A stretch of 64,000 bases of DNA from Liquidambar formosana (GCA_039720395.1 CM077832.1:11425967-11489966), one strand, 5' to 3'; shown: positions 46,810 through 58,307, counted from the stretch's first letter. Numbers and translations: made by a program. Notes: generated by a model not told the origin, from the letters alone.

Positions 46810-47781
46810 TTTTTTTTAGGGTAAAATACATTTACACCCATTGTGTTTACTGACTATTACACTGACACCCCCTATACTTTCTGAAATTACACTGCCCTCC
46901 CCTACTTTGGAAAATAATCTACACTTAGACCCATCCGTCAACCCGCCGTTGAGCGCCGTTAGCATTGATTGCTGACGTCATGAAAATATGGGCTCAAAAT
47001 ACCCATTTTGACCTTAGTGCAGCCAAAACGCATCGTTTGGACTTGCCAAAACGCTGCTGCTGCTGCTTCGTCTTCGTGCTTCGTTTTTTTCTTCTTTTTT
47101 TTTTTGTTCCCTTCTTCACCACATCGTCGGATTTCGATGGGTGGAAACGGTGCTGCTGCTGCTTCTTCTTCGTTCTTCGTTCTCCGTCCTTCGTTTTTTT
47201 TTATTTATTTTTTTTTATTTGTTCCCTCCTTCACCACATCTTCGTTTTCCGTGTGTGTAATGAATCGAAAAAGCTAGGGTTTGGAGGGAGATACAGGTGT
47301 TGGAGGAGAGGGAGCTGAGAAGCGATGTTAAAGGAAGAGACAGAGAGGTAGAGTTGGTGGAGGAGACCTTCTTCTTCTTCTCCGGCGATACCTCGAGAGG
47401 CGTGCAAGCCGTCAATCTCTCTGTCATTCTCTCTCCGACGCAGATCTACGGTGGCTGTGCATCTCCGGTGGAGATCGACGGCGGAAACCCCACCGGTGGT
47501 TTTCCCCTCCAGCGGAAACCCCGCAACCTCCACGCAACAGCGCCGCCTCCCCATCGCCCCATTCCAGCCGCCACGCCCGGCGAATGCAAGCATCCCCTTC
47601 ATGTCGTTCGACATTGGCTCTGCTGCCGCATCGACATCCTTCTCAACCCCTCAATTCGACGGACCACCGGTCGGAATCAGCATAAATTTTGACGAAGAGG
47701 TTTCCGGCATAGGCAAAAAAAAAAAAAAAGAAAAACAAGAAAAGAAGATGAAGAGCGTCGGCGGGAGAGCTTGACGGAGGG

Positions 47782-47972
47782 AGGGGTTTGGTGTTCGAGG
47801 GTGGGGTTTGGTGTTCGAGCGTGGGTGGGGATGGGGGTTTCCGGTGGGACGTCGTGGGTGGGTTTGGTGTTCGAGGGTGGCTGGGGATGGGGGTTTCCGG
47901 TGGGACATCGTGGGTGGGGTTTGGTGTTCGAGGGTGGCTGGGGATGGGGATTTCCGGTGGGACATCGCCGGC
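47782..47972. repeat. GC-rich tandem repeat, units of about 55-60 bp
   Basis: Three to four units contain TTTGGTGTTCGAGGGTGG, GGGGATGGGGGTTTCCGGTG and GGACATCGTGGG. A further unit reappears at 48,116-48,172 as part of the longer direct repeat. G-rich runs on the plus strand could form quadruplexes. Confidence 0.8.
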
Positions 47973-48330
47973 AAGCAGCCATGAGTGTTGCTGCTTCTTC
48001 TTCTTCTTCGTGCATTTTTTTTTTTTTTTTCTTTCAATCTGCTCTTTGGGGTTTTTTTATTGGAAAAAAATGGTAGGGTTTGTCCACCGTACGAAAAAAT
48101 GTGCAAAACGCTGTGGGGTTTGGTGTTCGAGGGTGGCTGGGGATGGGGGTTTCCGGTGGGACATCGCCGGCGGCAGCCATGGGTGCTGCTGCTGCTGCTT
48201 CTTCTTCATCTTCTTCGTGCATTTTTTTTTTTTTTTTTAAATTTCTTTCAATCTGTCCTTTGGGGTTTTTTTATTGGAAAAAAATGGTAGGATTTGTCTA
48301 CCGTACGAAAAAATGTGCAAAACGCTGTGT
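47915..48330. repeat. Direct duplication of about 200 bp
   Basis: The block GTTTGGTGTTCGAGG...GGACATCGCCGGC...CTTCTTCGTGCA, T run, CTTTGGGGTTTTTTTATTGG, then GTACGAAAAAATGTGCAAAA ends near 48,110 and repeats from 48,116 to about 48,330. Trinucleotide GCT and CTT lengths differ between copies. Confidence 0.8.
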
Positions 48331-48488
48331 TTTACTAAAGGGTAAAATTGTCATTTCATGTTTCCGTTAATCCGTTAACTTTAGCCGTTCTGACAGGGGA
48401 GGACAGTGTAATTTCAGAAAGTATAGGGGGTGTCAGTGTAATAGTCAGTAAACAGAGGGGGTGTAAATGTATTTTACCCTTTTTTTTA

Positions 48489-49877
48489 ATGGCTGATGTG
48501 ACTCTAATATGACAAAATCACATCATTTACTACTTGAGTTGATGTAGAAAGTTGGTGCATATAACACTACTCTTTTAAATAATTTTTTCTTGAAAAATGA
48601 AAACAATCAGTGCGCTAAGATTCTTATAAAAGATGTCTTTATCTTGCTTTCTAATTGGGATGCTAATTTATCTTGCTTGAAGCTCTATTTTTATCGATTA
48701 AAAAAAATGTCTTATCTTGCAATTGGTTACTAGAAGTAATCAGGCTCTTTTACTCCATTTTGAACAGGCATATTATTTTGGCAACCCTTTCTGTGGGTGT
48801 ACGTATGGTCTTGCCTTCGAACGAACAAAACCAAGGGAGAAAAAGAAGTCCTTCATAATGGTTAGTATATGAACAAGTAAATATGATAAAGGAACATCAA
48901 CTCACTGATGGAAAGAGTGGCAAATATAAAACTCAAAAAACACAAAGCCTAGCTGCTACCATACTTCTAAGGGTCCAGATATTGTAACCCCTTCAAATCA
49001 TCTTTCCACCCACTAATTTTAATTTTTTAAAGTTTTAGAAAAATATGAAAGGTTTTTATAAAAAGTGGTTATGTAACCCATTAGAAAACATAATTTTGAA
49101 CAACTTTATAGTGAAATTTTTTTTCAAAATCTATAGTTTAAATAAAATTTTTGGCCAAAAATGAAATAGGGATTATAAATGGTCAAAAAGTTTACTTAAA
49201 TGATAGATTTTGGAAAACTTTTTTTCTATAAAGTTACTCAAAATGATGTTTTCTAGTAGAATTCGCGATCACTTTCTATAAAAACCTTTTATATGTTTTT
49301 TAAACCTTAAAAAGATTAAAATTAATATGATAGAGAGATCACTAACTTGAAGAAGTTGCAATATCCAAACCCCACTTTTAGCCTTCTAGCTAATGAATTG
49401 TCAACATGTATGGGGGCCCAGGCTCCTTGTAGTGGGACAGAAAGTCACGTCACGTTCTCTCGGCAAGGGTTACCTTCAATGAGAAGCAATAGAAAACCAA
49501 ATAAGCAAACATTGGATCAATATCATGAATCCTTTTCTTTCATTTCTAACTACTGCATGTTCCTTTGGGCTCACTTCAAAGGCGTGGTTTTGAAACTCAT
49601 ATCTATCAATTAAACAAATTTTCGGTCAAAAGAAAAAGGAGGAAAAAAAAGAGAAAAAAAAAAAAAGAAGCTCCACCTGATAAGATCAAGAGACACAATT
49701 TTTATACACAATTCTTAAGCCGTTAGATGCACAAGGTCCAATAATTTTCAAAAGTAAATTGAAGTGGCTGGCCTAATAATTTTCATTATTTCACATATCA
49801 ACTTGTCTCAAAATTACATATAAAAATTGTATGGAGTATCTCTCAATCCTAATTCTTTAATTTAATATAGAACCTAA
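48489..49877. other. Gene-free interval with a second copy of the long-TIR MITE
   Basis: AT-rich DNA. About 49,025-49,315 is an imperfect inverted-repeat element (TATGAAAGGTTTTTATA on the left, TATAAAAACCTTTTATATG inverted on the right) similar to the MITE at 12,521-12,871. The open frames are short and unrecognised. Confidence 0.5.
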
Positions 49878-50259
49878 GAGCATCTCCAATGGGATTAGCT
49901 ATCCAACCCTCTTAACTATTTTACCTAGTCAAATCACTTTTTTCCTTTTCCAAGGGGCTAGCTATTTTAGCTATCATCATTTCGGCTAGTCACATTTAAC
50001 TAGCGAATGTTTGTTAGCAAAACTATTTTTAGTTATAAAAGTGACACTTGTCATCTCTCTATGCATCATTCCATTTTTATCTCTCCACCAAATGATTAAA
50101 AAAAAAAAAAGAACTAAAGATTATTAATAAGTTTTTTGAAATAGCTCAAAAATAACTAGCACTTTCGAGTATTCACTTGGATAACTAGCTAACTATTTTA
50201 AAAAATATCATTTGCTAGCTAAACTAACAAAAAAATAGGAAGTATCCTTAAAGATGCTC
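49878..50259. mobile_element. Tourist-like (PIF/Harbinger) MITE
   Basis: Begins GAGCATCTCCAATGG and ends GATGCTC, flanked by TAA on both sides (49,875-49,877 and 50,260-50,262). The 3-bp TWA duplication and GAGCATCTCCAA terminus are hallmarks of plant Tourist-like elements. It ends about 535 bp upstream of the GH81 start codon. Confidence 0.75.
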
Positions 50260-50309
50260 TAAACAAGAGTTGAAAGTCATTTAAACCCATTTAAAAGATT
50301 GCTCATTCT

Positions 50310-50794
50310 ATATCTCTGGAAAGGGGATAAAATATCTCTGGAAAGGGGATAAAAGATTGCTCATTCTATACTTCCTTGCTACCTAAACATTCCGAATTCT
50401 ATCCCCTGCTTTACACGTTCATATTCCCCTCCCCCCTTCTCCCCTCCTCCTCTCCCTCTCTTCACATATTATGAACCATGTATAACTTGCAATGCTCACA
50501 TACCCCAAAACCCAACTTCCAAAATTTTCCCAAACTTCACTTCCAATCCAATCTTGTTCCACTCTCTTATCCCCATTCCCCCAATCAAGCAAAACCTCCA
50601 AACTGAGTCCCACCCTCCCTCCCTCCCCTCTTCCTTTCTCCTTCTTGGCATTGAATTTGGGTCAAAAACTCATCATAATAACATAGTCAACTCCCTCCAT
50701 TTCCTCTCTCTTTCAATCCACCCAATCCCAACTAACCCTCTCTCTCTCTCTCTCGCTATAAAAATTTTGCCTATACTATATATTATATCTCATA
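50310..50794 (+). promoter_or_regulatory. GH81 upstream region with pyrimidine patches and TATA-like motif
   Basis: A short duplication (ATATCTCTGGAAAGGGGATA, about 50,310 and 50,330) is followed by long C/T-rich patches and a (CT)n run at about 50,739-50,754. The first TATA-like motif, CTATAAAAAT at 50,756-50,765, is only about 30-40 bp from the ATG, so it would leave almost no 5' UTR. The true core promoter may be elsewhere, or pyrimidine-patch driven. Confidence 0.45.
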
Positions 50795-52993
50795 ATGTTG
50801 AAGAAAATAAAAAGAAAAGTCAAAATCTTAGTAACTAAGAGTTTCAAGAAAAATCGCAAACCCTATAAACCCCCAAAATCCCCTTCCCCTGGATCACCCG
50901 AAACCCCCACATCACCCACCATGTCACCACCAACACAATCCCGCAAACCAACGTTCCCATTCCTCTTCCCACAAACCCAATCCACTGTCCTCCCGGACCC
51001 TTCCCGTTTCTTCTCACCTCACCTCCTCTCCACCCCACTCCCCACCAACTCCTTCTTCCAAAACTTTGTTCTCAAAAATGGCGACCAACCTGAGTACATC
51101 CACCCTTACCTCGTCAAATCCTCTCTCTCCTCACTTTCCCTCTCCTACCCATCTCTCTTCTCCAACTCCTCCTTCACATACCAAATCTTCACCCCTGATT
51201 TCACCATCTCTGCATCGGATAACACCCATCCAGATTCAAATAGACCCCATGTAATCTCTTCCTTCAGTGACCTCAGTGTCACTCTAGATCTCCCTTCTAG
51301 CAGTCTTCGCTTCTTCTTGGTCAGGGGAAGCCCATATCTGACGTTCTCCGTCTCCGGCGGTACTGACCTTTCGATCTCCACCGTTCATGCCATCCTTTCG
51401 TTCTCTTCTAACAACTCTCTCACCAAGTACACAATCAAGCTCAACAATAACCAGACATGGCTGTTCTATTCCTCGTCGCCGATAAATTTTACCCACGACA
51501 TATCTTCGATAACTTCTGGTCGGTTTTCCGGCGTAATTCGGATTGCTATATTGCCGGATTCTGACCCACAATACGAAGCGGCGCTCGATCGGTTCAGTTC
51601 TTGTTATCCGGTATCTGGGGATGCTGTATTCACTAAGCCATTTTGTTTGGAGTACAAATGGGAAAAGAAAGGATGGGGTGATTTGCTAATGCTAGCACAC
51701 CCTCTCCATCTTCGGCTTTTATTGGCCAACGATGGAGGATGTGCTGTTCTTGAGGATTTCAAGCACAAAAGTATTGATGGTGAGCTTGTGGGTGTTGTTG
51801 GAGATTCATGGGTATTGAAACCAGACCAAGTTTCTGTAACTTGGCACTCAATTAAAGGTATCAAAGAGGAATCATTTCCCGAAATTGTTTCTGCGCTTTG
51901 CAAAGATGTTGATGCTCTGAACTCCGCGGCGATAACCACAAATTCATCTTATTATTATGGGAAATTGATTGCACGAGCCGCGAGGTTGGCATTGGTAGCC
52001 GAAGAGGTTTGTTTTCCTGAGGTAATTCCATTGATCAGGAAGTACTTGAAGGATACAATTGAGCCATGGTTAAATGGGAACTTTGGTGGAAATGGTTTTT
52101 TGTACGACCCCAAATGGGGTGGAATTGTAACTAAACAAGGATCATTAGACTCTGGTGCAGATTTCGGGTTTGGAATTTATAATGATCACCATTATCATTT
52201 GGGTTACTTTCTTTATGCAATTGCAGTGCTTGCGAAGATTGACCCGGCATGGGGGAGGAAGTATAGGCCACAAGCTTATTCCCTTATGGCGGACTTTATG
52301 AACTTAGGGAGGCGATCGAACTCGTGCTATCCACGTTTGAGATGCTTTGATTTGTGGAAATTGCATTCTTGGGCTGGTGGACTCACTGAATTTGCGGATG
52401 GCAGGAATCAGGAGAGCACAAGTGAAGCGGTTAATGCTTATTATTCGGCTGCTTTAATGGGGTTAGCCTATGGAGACACCCATCTTGTGGCCACTGGATC
52501 AACACTTGCAGCGATGGAGATACAGGCAGCTCAAACATGGTGGCATGTCAGAGAGGGGGATAGTATTTACAAAGAAGATTTCACTAGGGAGAATAGGATG
52601 GTGGGTGTTTTGTGGGCCAACAAGAGGGACAGTGGACTTTGGTTTGCTCCACCTGATTGGAAAGAGTGTAGGCTGGGAATTCAGGTGCTGCCACTATTGC
52701 CAATCACCGAGGTTTTATTTTCTGATGTTGGGTTTGTGCAAGAGCTTGTGAAATGGACGTTGCCATCTTTGGGAAGAGGAGGAGTTGGAGAAGGGTGGAA
52801 GGGTTTTGCCTATGCCATGGAAGGGATTTATGACAAAGATAGGGCTATCGAGAAGATTAGGAACTTGAATGGGTTTGATGATGGGAACTCGCTAACAAAT
52901 CTGCTATGGTGGATTCACAGTAGAGATGATGAAGTGGAAGATGGATGTGAAGGAGGAGGGAAATACTGCTGGTTTGGACACTATTGTCACTAA
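50795..52993 (+). CDS. Glycoside hydrolase family 81 endo-1,3-beta-D-glucanase
   Basis: Intact single-exon gene of 732 codons. GH81 enzymes are inverting endo-hydrolases of beta-1,3-glucan (callose in plants, or fungal wall glucan). Residues 1-60 are basic then Pro/Ser-rich (MLKKIKRKVKILVTKSFKKN) with no convincing signal peptide or membrane helix, as is common in plant GH81. The N-terminal beta-rich part starts near PTNSFFQNF, and the (alpha/alpha) barrel part follows. Candidate catalytic residues are Asp464 in IYNDHHYHLGYF and the ExxxE pair Glu540/Glu544 in NQESTSEAVNAYYSA, with the conserved DLWKLHSWAGGL just before. C-terminal motifs include WKGFAYAMEGIYD and TNLLWWIHSR. The ATG at 50,795 is the first in frame and fits the usual basic N-terminus. 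Length is normal for plant members. No frameshift is seen, unlike its neighbours. Confidence 0.95.
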   Translation: MLKKIKRKVKILVTKSFKKNRKPYKPPKSPSPGSPETPTSPTMSPPTQSRKPTFPFLFPQTQSTVLPDPSRFFSPHLLSTPLPTNSFFQNFVLKNGDQPEYIHPYLVKSSLSSLSLSYPSLFSNSSFTYQIFTPDFTISASDNTHPDSNRPHVISSFSDLSVTLDLPSSSLRFFLVRGSPYLTFSVSGGTDLSISTVHAILSFSSNNSLTKYTIKLNNNQTWLFYSSSPINFTHDISSITSGRFSGVIRIAILPDSDPQYEAALDRFSSCYPVSGDAVFTKPFCLEYKWEKKGWGDLLMLAHPLHLRLLLANDGGCAVLEDFKHKSIDGELVGVVGDSWVLKPDQVSVTWHSIKGIKEESFPEIVSALCKDVDALNSAAITTNSSYYYGKLIARAARLALVAEEVCFPEVIPLIRKYLKDTIEPWLNGNFGGNGFLYDPKWGGIVTKQGSLDSGADFGFGIYNDHHYHLGYFLYAIAVLAKIDPAWGRKYRPQAYSLMADFMNLGRRSNSCYPRLRCFDLWKLHSWAGGLTEFADGRNQESTSEAVNAYYSAALMGLAYGDTHLVATGSTLAAMEIQAAQTWWHVREGDSIYKEDFTRENRMVGVLWANKRDSGLWFAPPDWKECRLGIQVLPLLPITEVLFSDVGFVQELVKWTLPSLGRGGVGEGWKGFAYAMEGIYDKDRAIEKIRNLNGFDDGNSLTNLLWWIHSRDDEVEDGCEGGGKYCWFGHYCH

Positions 52994-53062
52994 TTTGGTT
53001 GCCTAATACGGAGTATTTGCTATGAAATTGAATAAGGTATAGAGTAATAAATGGAACGAGCT

Positions 53063-53106
53063 TTGTGTGTGTGTGTGTGTGTGTGTGGGGGGGGGGGGGG
53101 GTGTGT
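53063..53106. repeat. (GT)n followed by a G run
   Basis: About 24 bp of GT dinucleotide runs into about 14 consecutive G residues, 70-115 bp after the GH81 stop and therefore probably within its 3' UTR. Length is likely polymorphic and hard to sequence. Confidence 0.85.
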
Positions 53107-56100
53107 TTGTGTGTTTCCGCTTCAAGTTTCTTAAAGTTTACAAAAATTTGCTTCTAATATGCCTAATGGATTACAGGCGTGATGAATAGGGCCTTGACTA
53201 ATGCTACAGTAACTTCATTATGCGACAGATAGAAATAGCACAGTTTAGGGTCATTGACCATGTATATGTTAGCATTGCAGTGAAAATGGCATAGTCAAAA
53301 CCTTGTTCTCGGATTTGTTATTACCTTGTAAGATTCACAGCAAAGGAGAAAAGCAAATCCTACATAATACTTCCATGAATTTTCTTATGCTTAGTTCTAT
53401 CAGTTGTTCTTCTTCATTGCTTCTCTCTGCATTTCGTATTTCAGTCACGTATTATCCTGACATTGCATAAGGTATTTCAATCCTTTTACTACATTTTGTA
53501 TATACTCCACTGTCTTTATTAATGTGATCATGAGCTGGGACATTCCATTAGAAGCTCATTTGCTTTCAGAAGCTCCTACCTGTGCTCATAGGATATAGGA
53601 TAGGTTGATAACCACTCTATGTGAACATAGTCTACTCGCTACAGCTTGGCTGAAATATGCCACAATACTAAGATGGATTCTGCTACCCAGAGAATGGTGA
53701 TGTATTTGAAAGTGCTCTTCTATTTCAGGGAAGATATGGATATGGGATTCTCCCCCCATCTCGAGGAATCCTCGTATATAAGAGCATCACCTTTCTTGCT
53801 TGTGAGAAGACCTTTTTCTCTAACCCTTCATCTTCATTTTTCGCCCTTTGCCCACACACATTGATGAATACAACAATTTTCCACTTGACCTCCTAGACTT
53901 TGTGGGTAGACCCTAGTATTCGTCTTGCCTACCTATGTGTTTGATCTTCAAGTTTATATAGTGCATATTCTGAATCAGTTGATTCTGCCCTTTCTTGCAA
54001 TATTGCAGATAAGTTCCATTGTTCTTGTCTCTTCACGTTCTTCTCCTTGTGCCTGTCATGTAATTTTCTGATCCAATGGGTTTCTTTAATTTCTACTTCT
54101 TGTGCTTCATAAAACGAAATACTGTGAGCCATCTTCATCTATGTCAAACTCTACAACAAAGCAGAGTATTAGAGAAAAGAACTGAAATATGGTTCTAGGA
54201 AGCTCACATTACCATAATATTCGCGTGCAGCTCACAGAAAATCGTTCTCTATAAATGAAAAATTCTAAAATCCTCCCAAAAGAACCTTACTCTTCATGTT
54301 TCGTGTGTGTCTGTGTGGGGTGGGGGGTGGAGGGAATAAGTGACTTCTGCATGTTGACCCATCTCAAGTGTCATGAGAAATGAAATGAACTAATATCCAA
54401 TGTTATGTAAAGCAAAATAGGATGATTTTGTAACCATGGGATGCCCAAATGTGCCCTCATACAACACATCCGAATTTCAAGTAGACAATAACATGACAAA
54501 ACTTTAATTGTATTACACCCCCAACCACCCCCCACCCCTTGTGGGATCGAGTGATAACGATTTCATCTAAAACCAATTGGTGTTAAGGAAGGCATCCCTC
54601 AAATCTTTAAATGGTAGCGCAGTAGCCAAGTACCATGGTTTGAGTGATCGCAAGCAGTATGACATTGACTCTCACCTTACATTCCTACAAGCCTAGGCCA
54701 ATAATCACCCCCCAGCGCATGCCCGCACTCTCCCAGAGACTCGAGTTGACCTCGTTGTGATACCAATTGTAGGATCGAATGCTAATCAAAAGAAAAAAAA
54801 AATCACAATAGAACAATAAAATATGTATAAAGAACCAAATAGCTCGAGACATTAATAGCTAACCAATCTAATACATTATTCGAGTTCAACAAACCCTAAA
54901 ACAAAAACTCGAAAAAAAAAAAAAAAAAAAAATTGTGACATAACCACAATCAACAACATAAAACCTTAACAACCACACAATCACTTTACAGATGCTAGTT
55001 TCCTACAATGCAACATTCTAACAAAGATGTATCTCAGCAAATGAAGTTTGTTAATAATGCTCCAATTGGCTGCTGAGAAAATGCGGAATGGGGAACGAAG
55101 TCAGTGTTTGGATTTCAAATTATTCATTGTTTGTGACCTGAAGAAGTAATAACTATACCGAAAATTCCAAAATTGAGCCAAATACAACTCTATGGCTCAG
55201 TTGAGCTGAAAATCATCCTTCGTTTCTTGCAACCAAATGGAGGGTAAAGGAAAGAGAGAAGCTTGCCTCACGTGACCTATTGTTGGATAGAAGATCCTAT
55301 AAGAGTAGTCTTCTACCAAAAAAAACAAAACCTATAACTCTATAAGAGTCTCACACACAACAGTTCGTCACGAAGTTTCCGGGTTTGGATTTATTTGATT
55401 GTATCCAAGTCTTAACTGTGTCCATCCGCTTTACCTGTATATGAATTGATTGGTTTCAAGTTAACATAATTAATAAATGGGTCATATTAGGAGATCTTAT
55501 TAAATGCTTTTACATTAACTCATTTGTATCAACATTCTAATTTTACCCTCAAGTGTACAAAATATTGTAAAAAGAGAGAATACCTTTTTAAGGGTATTTT
55601 AGGAAATCAAACAAGAAACATCATTAACTTTTTGAATGTGATAATAATTTTTGAATATCCCAAAAAAGAAAGTAGACCACTTAAATAGGAATGAAGAGAG
55701 TAGTTTAAAAAAAATGGGAGAGGTAAAAGGAAGAGGCACTTTTTTTTATCAGCGTAAAGGATTAGGCACTCTGAGTTGTGTCTGCCCAAATGAAAATTAA
55801 TTAACAAGCCCATTTCTAATTGGGTTGCACAGGTTGAGATGTCACTCAAGCTCAATCCAAGTATAAAAACCTTTAGCCCACACCCAGCACAATTCGAGTT
55901 TCAGGTTGGGCATCCCCAATCTGTGCTCAAAACTATGCTTAGCGGCTTAGGTTGGGCAAGCTTGGGTGGTGCTCAGGTTTCATGGGTTGAGTACTTGAGT
56001 GGGATACTGGGATGCCATGACTCTTTTTATTTTTTATTCTTAGAAAATTTGCTTCAATAAAAATATTAAGAAAAAAAAAAAAAAGCATTATTGCATATGC

Positions 56101-56336
56101 CCACAAATCTCAATCACCTAAATTCTTTTGATTAAGTTGAAATGCATACCAGTTCAAACAAAAGAAGCATTGGCGGCTTGTTGGCAGGGTGTTTTGAGAC
56201 AAAGACTTTTGAATTGTAATCTTAATGAGTAACGACTAAGGATTTGATAATGTGGTATGTGCATCTCTATCATATTTGAGACATATACTCCCTCATCAAA
56301 AAGTCATGTTATAATCAATATATATATATATATATA
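53107..56336. other. Gene-free interval
   Basis: No recognisable gene. Includes G/C homopolymers (near 54,317 and 54,520), an A run at 54,912-54,932, and a partial Stowaway-like end near 55,640-55,702 (CCCAAAAAAGAAAGTAG...GGAATGAAGAGAGTA), similar to the element at 5,997. Confidence 0.5.
54540..54785 (-). mobile_element. Possible LTR-retrotransposon relic with PBS-like motif
   Basis: On the minus strand, CCTACA followed by ATTGGTATCACAACG (around 54,755-54,772) resembles an LTR end plus a degenerate tRNA-Met primer-binding site. A similar TGTGGGATCGA start lies at about 54,541 on the plus strand, matching TGTAGGATCGA at 54,767. The rest is not defined enough to draw LTR boundaries. Confidence 0.3.
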
Positions 56337-56525
56337 TATATATAGATACAGTTATGTTTTCATCAGCACGTGTTGATATAAATTATATTAGCACTATACA
56401 TTGGGGGTTATACCCCTTGCATTTGTCTAATGTACTTCATATCTCACTAATGCACAAGGTATAACTCCCAATGCGGGTGTTAATATAAGTTATATCAGCA
56501 CGTGCTTACCTGATCATCATCTTAT
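56337..56525. mobile_element. Fold-back MITE with CACGTG near both ends
   Basis: The two halves are near-perfect inverted repeats over about 80 bp: CATCAGCACGTGTTGATATA on the left and TATATCAGCACGTGCTTACC on the right (inverted), with GGGGGTTATACC pairing with GGTATAACTCCC. The loop is about 20-30 bp. It is flanked by TA-rich tracts. Confidence 0.65.
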
Positions 56526-57361
56526 ATATACATATATATTATATTTTATAGGTCAGGTTTCATTAGTTATTTGTTTTTGTTTTTGTTTTTGTTTTTTGTT
56601 TACAATAGATAAAAACTACCCTTAGCCCCTCTCTTAATATTAACAAATAGGTATTCAATGTTTCTAAACTCAAGATCACCCACTTAATAAGTGAGGCAAA
56701 TGCTGATAAATGCTGATAAGCTATAATACCATTTGAAGCAATTTTTTTAGTTTAAATATATATAACTCTTCAAATCATAAATCTTAGGAATAATTAGGTA
56801 AACATCTTTAGAAATTGCTGCTCCCAATGCTCTGATGCCCCTGATAGATGATTTAGCTATATATCACTCTTCAAATCATAAATGATTGGAATAATTAGGT
56901 AAACATCTTTAGAAAGCGCTGCTCCAAGTACTTTGATGCCCCTCCGATAAGGGGTGATTTTAGTTGGGTGGCCACCCCAAGAAGGTTCCTGTGTTGTAGG
57001 GCTTTAAAATGTTTTACTAAATTTCTTACAACGTTTTTACATTATTTACCATGGATAATAACTATTTGTGAGAAGTTCATGTTGTGAAATTTATCATTTG
57101 AATAACATCCTATACACGTACTTGTCAAAAATCAAATTAATTGGAGATTTAAGAGATATTTTATCTATAAATGCATGATATTTTATTCACTAGAAATGTC
57201 AATTTATAGATCAATGACTATTTTTGTTTGTTTAATATGATATTTAACATGTATGGCATACATGACGAGAGTATCTAATTCAAAAATAGGTTCAACAAAA
57301 TGTGTATCAAATAAAAAATTGTTGAGATGTAAAAATAAATACGGAGTAGTAGATAATAAAA
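56526..57361. other. AT-rich interval with a 120-bp direct repeat
   Basis: ACTCTTCAAATCATAAAT...GGAATAATTAGGTAAACATC...TTTAGAAA(T/G)(T/C)GCTGCTCC recurs at about 56,764 and 56,867. No gene recognised. Confidence 0.6.
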
Positions 57362-57607
57362 GGGTAAAATACATTTTGCCCCCTTCAAGTTTGAATTATT
57401 TTCAGAAAATCCCTTTATAGTTCATAAATTACACTTTATCCCTTCGCAAATGACACGTGGCAATCCATTTAACTAACACGTCATCATCGGAAGGAGGTAA
57501 AGTGACATCTTTTGCAAAATGTGTGTAGTCATCTGTCTGGTTTTAAACTATAAAAGGGTTTGTTGAAATCAACTCAAACTTAAAAGGAGGCAAAGTGTAA
57601 TTTATCT
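57362..57607. mobile_element. Mutator-type MITE with 9-bp target duplication
   Basis: 246-bp inverted-repeat element. The left end GGGTAAAATACATTTTGCCC pairs with the inverted right end AGATAAATTACACTTTGCC, and similarity continues inward. It is flanked by the 9-bp duplication ATAATAAAA (57,353-57,361 and 57,608-57,616). The left terminus shares GGGTAAAATACATTT with the larger element at 46,819. Confidence 0.75.
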
Positions 57608-58307
57608 ATAATAAAATTGTCACAAGGTACTAACCCAAAACATATAGGGATATATATAAATCAAAATCAGTACGTGGTGGACAATTAGACATAAGTTTTT
57701 TACACAAGCCAATTTATCTAATGAGTAGAGTCTAGTCACGTTAGTTTTTTCTTTTTGGGAAATCAATGAATTTCGTGAATCTAACAACTTAAAAATGACG
57801 TAAAATATTATCGTCTAATCCAAACCCTATATATATTAGCCACAAAGGAAAAATTCTATACCACTGAAAAGGATACAAACCCCAAGTTGCTTAGTAAAGA
57901 CATAGCTAATTAGCTGCCTACATCCCTCTTGGACACGGCACTACAAGAAAGCAATATTCTCTGGTTAGCTCAACAAAGCTCCAAAAGATTTGCATGATTG
58001 CAAACAATTGAACAACTTCCCTGTGAGGGGAAAAAAACCAGCTCCCAAAATAAACAAAAGAAAATCAATCCATGACAGTAATTGTTAGAATTTTGCTTAA
58101 TTATTCATTATTAATTAATCTAAACGCGTACATATGTAAGCAAAACAGTAATTCAAGATGGCGACAATGGGAATGGGATCTCCCAAATTAATATTTATTC
58201 CTTTTGAATACACATTTCTTATGAGATTGAGCGTTGACCCTACGGGTCTTGGACCCATAAAGTCCAATGCCTAGAAATCAGGTGCACACGAGATCACTGA
58301 AGATCTA
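57608..58307. other. Gene-free interval upstream of PERK
   Basis: AT-rich DNA with no recognised gene or repeat end. Confidence 0.4.

Larger units (their letters stand above)
46819..48479. mobile_element. Mutator-like element with GC-rich interior (possible Pack-MULE)
   Basis: The left end GGGTAAAATACATTTACACCC and the right end GGGTGTAAATGTATTTTACCC are inverted, and similarity continues about 85 bp (TAGTCAGTAAAC, CTGACACCCCCTATACTTTC). A 9-bp target duplication, TTTTTTTTA, lies at 46,810-46,818 and 48,480-48,488. The 1.66-kb element has no transposase. Its interior (about 47,290-47,970) is conspicuously GC-rich compared with the AT-rich surroundings, like captured gene DNA, and includes tandem repeats. 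Several overlapping 100-150 codon frames exist on both strands, but none has a recognisable domain, so I do not call a gene. Confidence 0.78.

Noticed and set aside
47215..48370. Many overlapping 60-150 codon frames on both strands
   Set aside because: They arise from GC-rich repeats and GCT/CTT trinucleotide runs inside a Mutator-like element. No frame has a recognisable domain or splice structure.
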